NCBI GenBank assembly: GCA_938017975.1
Contig: CALIKQ010000041.1
Location: 55,124-119,123, forward strand
Direction of reading: 5' to 3'
DNA: 64,000 bases
Source: an uncultured Pseudomonadales bacterium
GTDB lineage: Bacteria > Pseudomonadota > Gammaproteobacteria > Pseudomonadales > Azotimanducaceae
Shown: positions 62,674 to 64,000 of the stretch, piece after piece
Layout of the letters: each line of letters begins with the position of its first letter
How positions within the stretch are numbered: position 1 is the first letter of the stretch
Translations under genes and position numbers: made by a program
The notes under the pieces: model-generated
Told to the model about the DNA's origin: nothing
Databases searched by the model: none
The model's input: the letters and a program-made list of their open reading frames with translations, nothing else

Positions 62674-63315
62674 TTAGGCTTTCTCATCGCGCTTTTGCGG
62701 AAAGAACTGCCTAAAATCCTCGGTTGAATTAACCCGGGGGTAGTCTTGCTCTGGAACGGGCCTCCCCAAAAAATCGCACAGCGGCCCCCAGCCGTTCACA
62801 GCTTCGAACACCAATAGCCGATCTGGGTCGGCTGTTTTGATGACATGATCATTGTGACGGTTGAACACGTCAATAACATGCTGTTTGTCTGACATTCGGC
62901 CATCAAAAACACGATCCCAAATGATTTCCATTGCCCATTGTCCTGCAGCTTGCTCCTTAGGTTCCGCAGATTCCAAACGTGAACTCGAGGAAGGATAGAT
63001 GGTGTTCATCACGCTGTCATACCAACGTTCCGGATCGCGTAGCGAGAGAATGATTTTCGCGTCTGGATACACGGTGGAAAGGGTCTCCCAAAGGTTGCAG
63101 CTTGGCCAGTCTACCGAAGCTTGATACCCGCTAAACAAAGCTTCCCAATCGACTGGATGACCGAGGTGTGCCTGTCGCCAAAGCTCGGTATGTTGGGGAT
63201 GATGCCGTATTTCCATCATGTGGTAGCAGGCGTCGAAGCCGAGCTGCTCGAGCGCAAACTTCAGCGACAAAGTGCCTGTACGGCCGAAACCGGCACCAAT
63301 GACTGCTAATGACAT
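62674..63315 (-). CDS. Sulfotransferase-fold family protein (Sulfotransfer_4-like)
   Basis: 213 aa. MSLAVIGAGFGRTGTLSLKF carries the P-loop-like phosphosulfate motif GAGFGRTGT (7-15), LEQLGFDACYHMMEI follows, and IILSLRDPERWYDSVMNTIY supplies the 3'-phosphate site. This matches the NAD-binding-like group of Sulfotransfer_4 proteins common in eukaryotes and proteobacteria; PAPS or another nucleotide is the likely ligand. I start at ATG 63315, preceded by AAAGGAG 6 nt upstream; a longer frame to 63459 has no support. It is divergent from the PhyH-like gene. Confidence 0.86.
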   Translation of the reverse strand: MSLAVIGAGFGRTGTLSLKFALEQLGFDACYHMMEIRHHPQHTELWRQAHLGHPVDWEALFSGYQASVDWPSCNLWETLSTVYPDAKIILSLRDPERWYDSVMNTIYPSSSSRLESAEPKEQAAGQWAMEIIWDRVFDGRMSDKQHVIDVFNRHNDHVIKTADPDRLLVFEAVNGWGPLCDFLGRPVPEQDYPRVNSTEDFRQFFPQKRDEKA

Positions 63316-63489
63316 AAAGATCTCCTTTCTCGTGGGTTTTGAGCGACGTCGAGTGGCAGCTCGAGCACTACAGCATAAAAGCCCAAGGGTCTCAATCCTC
63401 GTTGTCCAAAGGCTTGCCCAATAGGGCTTGCGCATTAGGACAAGTTTGATCAGTATCAAAATTGGAGATTAAAGGTGAGAGTTCTTCTT

Positions 63490-64000
63490 ATGAGCAAGGC
63501 TGTTCCAACTCCAGGCTTAGAGCCTTATTTGTTGTCTCTAGAGACCGAAGGTCTAGCGGTGGTCCCGCCCGAGGTCCATGGCGTCGCTTTGGCTGACTTC
63601 GATGGGATGATTGAGGTTTTGCTCGAGCAGGCAAAGCTGATGACCGGCACCGAATTTTCGCTTGCCGAGGGCCCCAAGGAGACTTTGTTCTTCCCTAGAC
63701 CGCCCAACAATTTAAGTCGTGACACGCCTGAACCCGGCCAGTTCCTGATTCAGCAGTTGTGTCATAAACATCGTTTGTTTCGCGATCTTGCGATCAACTC
63801 GGTCGCGCTGGAACTGATTCGAAGCCAAATCGGGCGCCGCGCAACGCGGTTTAGTAGCCACAATAGCTTCATCAAGTGGCAGGGCGAGTTCGGCTATGGT
63901 CCCAGTCTTGGAATGCATGCAGACCAAACAGCGCAGCCCCTGCCTTGGGGCCGAAATGCATTGACCGCCAATACCAACTGGTGTTTGACCGATTACACTC
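63490..64000 (+). CDS. Phytanoyl-CoA dioxygenase family protein, N-terminal part, cut by window edge
   Basis: The first 170 codons of a 2OG-Fe(II) oxygenase of the PhyH family run off the window. GPSLGMHADQTAQPLPWGRN followed by ALTANTNWCLTDYT contains the H-x-D iron ligands and the conserved ANxNWxLTDxT strand of PhyH proteins. Such enzymes hydroxylate small molecules, often fatty-acyl or lipid derived. ATG at 63490 (MSKAVPTPG) has AAGGTGAG about 10 nt upstream. It is divergent from the sulfotransferase-fold gene. The last ligands lie outside the window. Confidence 0.85.
   Translation, partial: MSKAVPTPGLEPYLLSLETEGLAVVPPEVHGVALADFDGMIEVLLEQAKLMTGTEFSLAEGPKETLFFPRPPNNLSRDTPEPGQFLIQQLCHKHRLFRDLAINSVALELIRSQIGRRATRFSSHNSFIKWQGEFGYGPSLGMHADQTAQPLPWGRNALTANTNWCLTDYT

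Noticed and set aside
1..64000. CRISPR arrays, tRNA/rRNA genes, insertion sequences, prophage
   Set aside because: No regularly spaced repeats, cloverleaf genes, rRNA stretches, transposases or integrases were seen by reading; a covariance-model scan was not possible.

Overview
The window looks like a chromosomal segment of a marine-type gammaproteobacterium with roughly 50% GC. The evidence is gene content: a YbiT-like ABC-F start, an insulinase-family lipoprotein, a TPR-sulfotransferase, a TPR/2OG-oxygenase protein, a large TonB-dependent receptor, and many stand-alone catabolic and detoxification enzymes. I saw no rRNA, tRNA, transposase, integrase, phage gene or CRISPR array. Lineage placement is inference from family content, not a database search.

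Layout. 1-89: start of an ABC-F ATPase gene (-), cut by the window edge. 463-3145 (-): SDR, LLM-type flavin/F420 oxidoreductase, cupin. 3417-10361 (+): CaiB-type CoA-transferase, UMF1/Atg22-like MFS, ABC exporter, TPR-sulfotransferase, zinc-independent medium-chain reductase. 10412-15677 (-): M16 lipoprotein peptidase, aldo/keto reductase, GPH symporter. 15868-17619 (+): deazaflavin-type nitroreductase and a long GST. 17625-19094 (-): type-B carboxylesterase. 19383-23303 (+): three-subunit molybdenum hydroxylase (FAD, 2Fe-2S and Mo subunits) followed by a small MoaD/ThiS protein. 23320-28444: 2OG-Fe(II) oxygenase (-), then dienelactone hydrolase, PPOX protein, branched-chain aminotransferase and a second GPH symporter (+). 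28428-30991 (-): amine-oxidase-like flavoprotein and a second LLM enzyme. 31116-34410 (+): response regulator and a GH3 glycosidase with PA14. 34422-39987 (-): Baeyer-Villiger-type monooxygenase, NhaC antiporter, fused PyrD-PyrK-like protein, VOC protein. 40625-51520 (+): pyroglutamyl-peptidase-like protein, TPR/2OG oxygenase, TonB receptor, methyltransferase, small secreted protein, S9 peptidase, PNPOx-like protein. 51596-52372 (-): GST. 52682-55798 (+): VOC protein and two tandem acyl-CoA dehydrogenases. 56074-63315 (-): DUF1993 protein; ThDP enzyme / small protein / acyl-CoA dehydrogenase operon; unknown Rossmann-type protein; GST; sulfotransferase-fold protein. 63490 to the end (+): phytanoyl-CoA dioxygenase-like protein, cut by the window edge.

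How the genes fit together. Most are single genes or pairs, not one long operon. Collectively they suggest uptake (TonB receptor, three MFS carriers) and oxidative/CoA-linked breakdown of lipophilic or cyclic organic compounds (BVMO, CoA-transferase, three acyl-CoA dehydrogenases, dienelactone hydrolase, esterase, Mo hydroxylase), plus glutathione- and flavin/deazaflavin-based redox chemistry. The substrates cannot be read from the sequence.

The most distinctive items are the tightly coupled ThDP enzyme / degenerate GIY-YIG-like / acyl-CoA dehydrogenase operon (56837-59989), the single-chain PyrD-PyrK-like protein (37818-39437), the pyroglutamyl-peptidase-like protein with Ser at the expected catalytic Cys (40625-41971), the molybdenum hydroxylase with its own MoaD-like protein, and a strong terminator ending directly on the start codon of the next gene (46850-46884).
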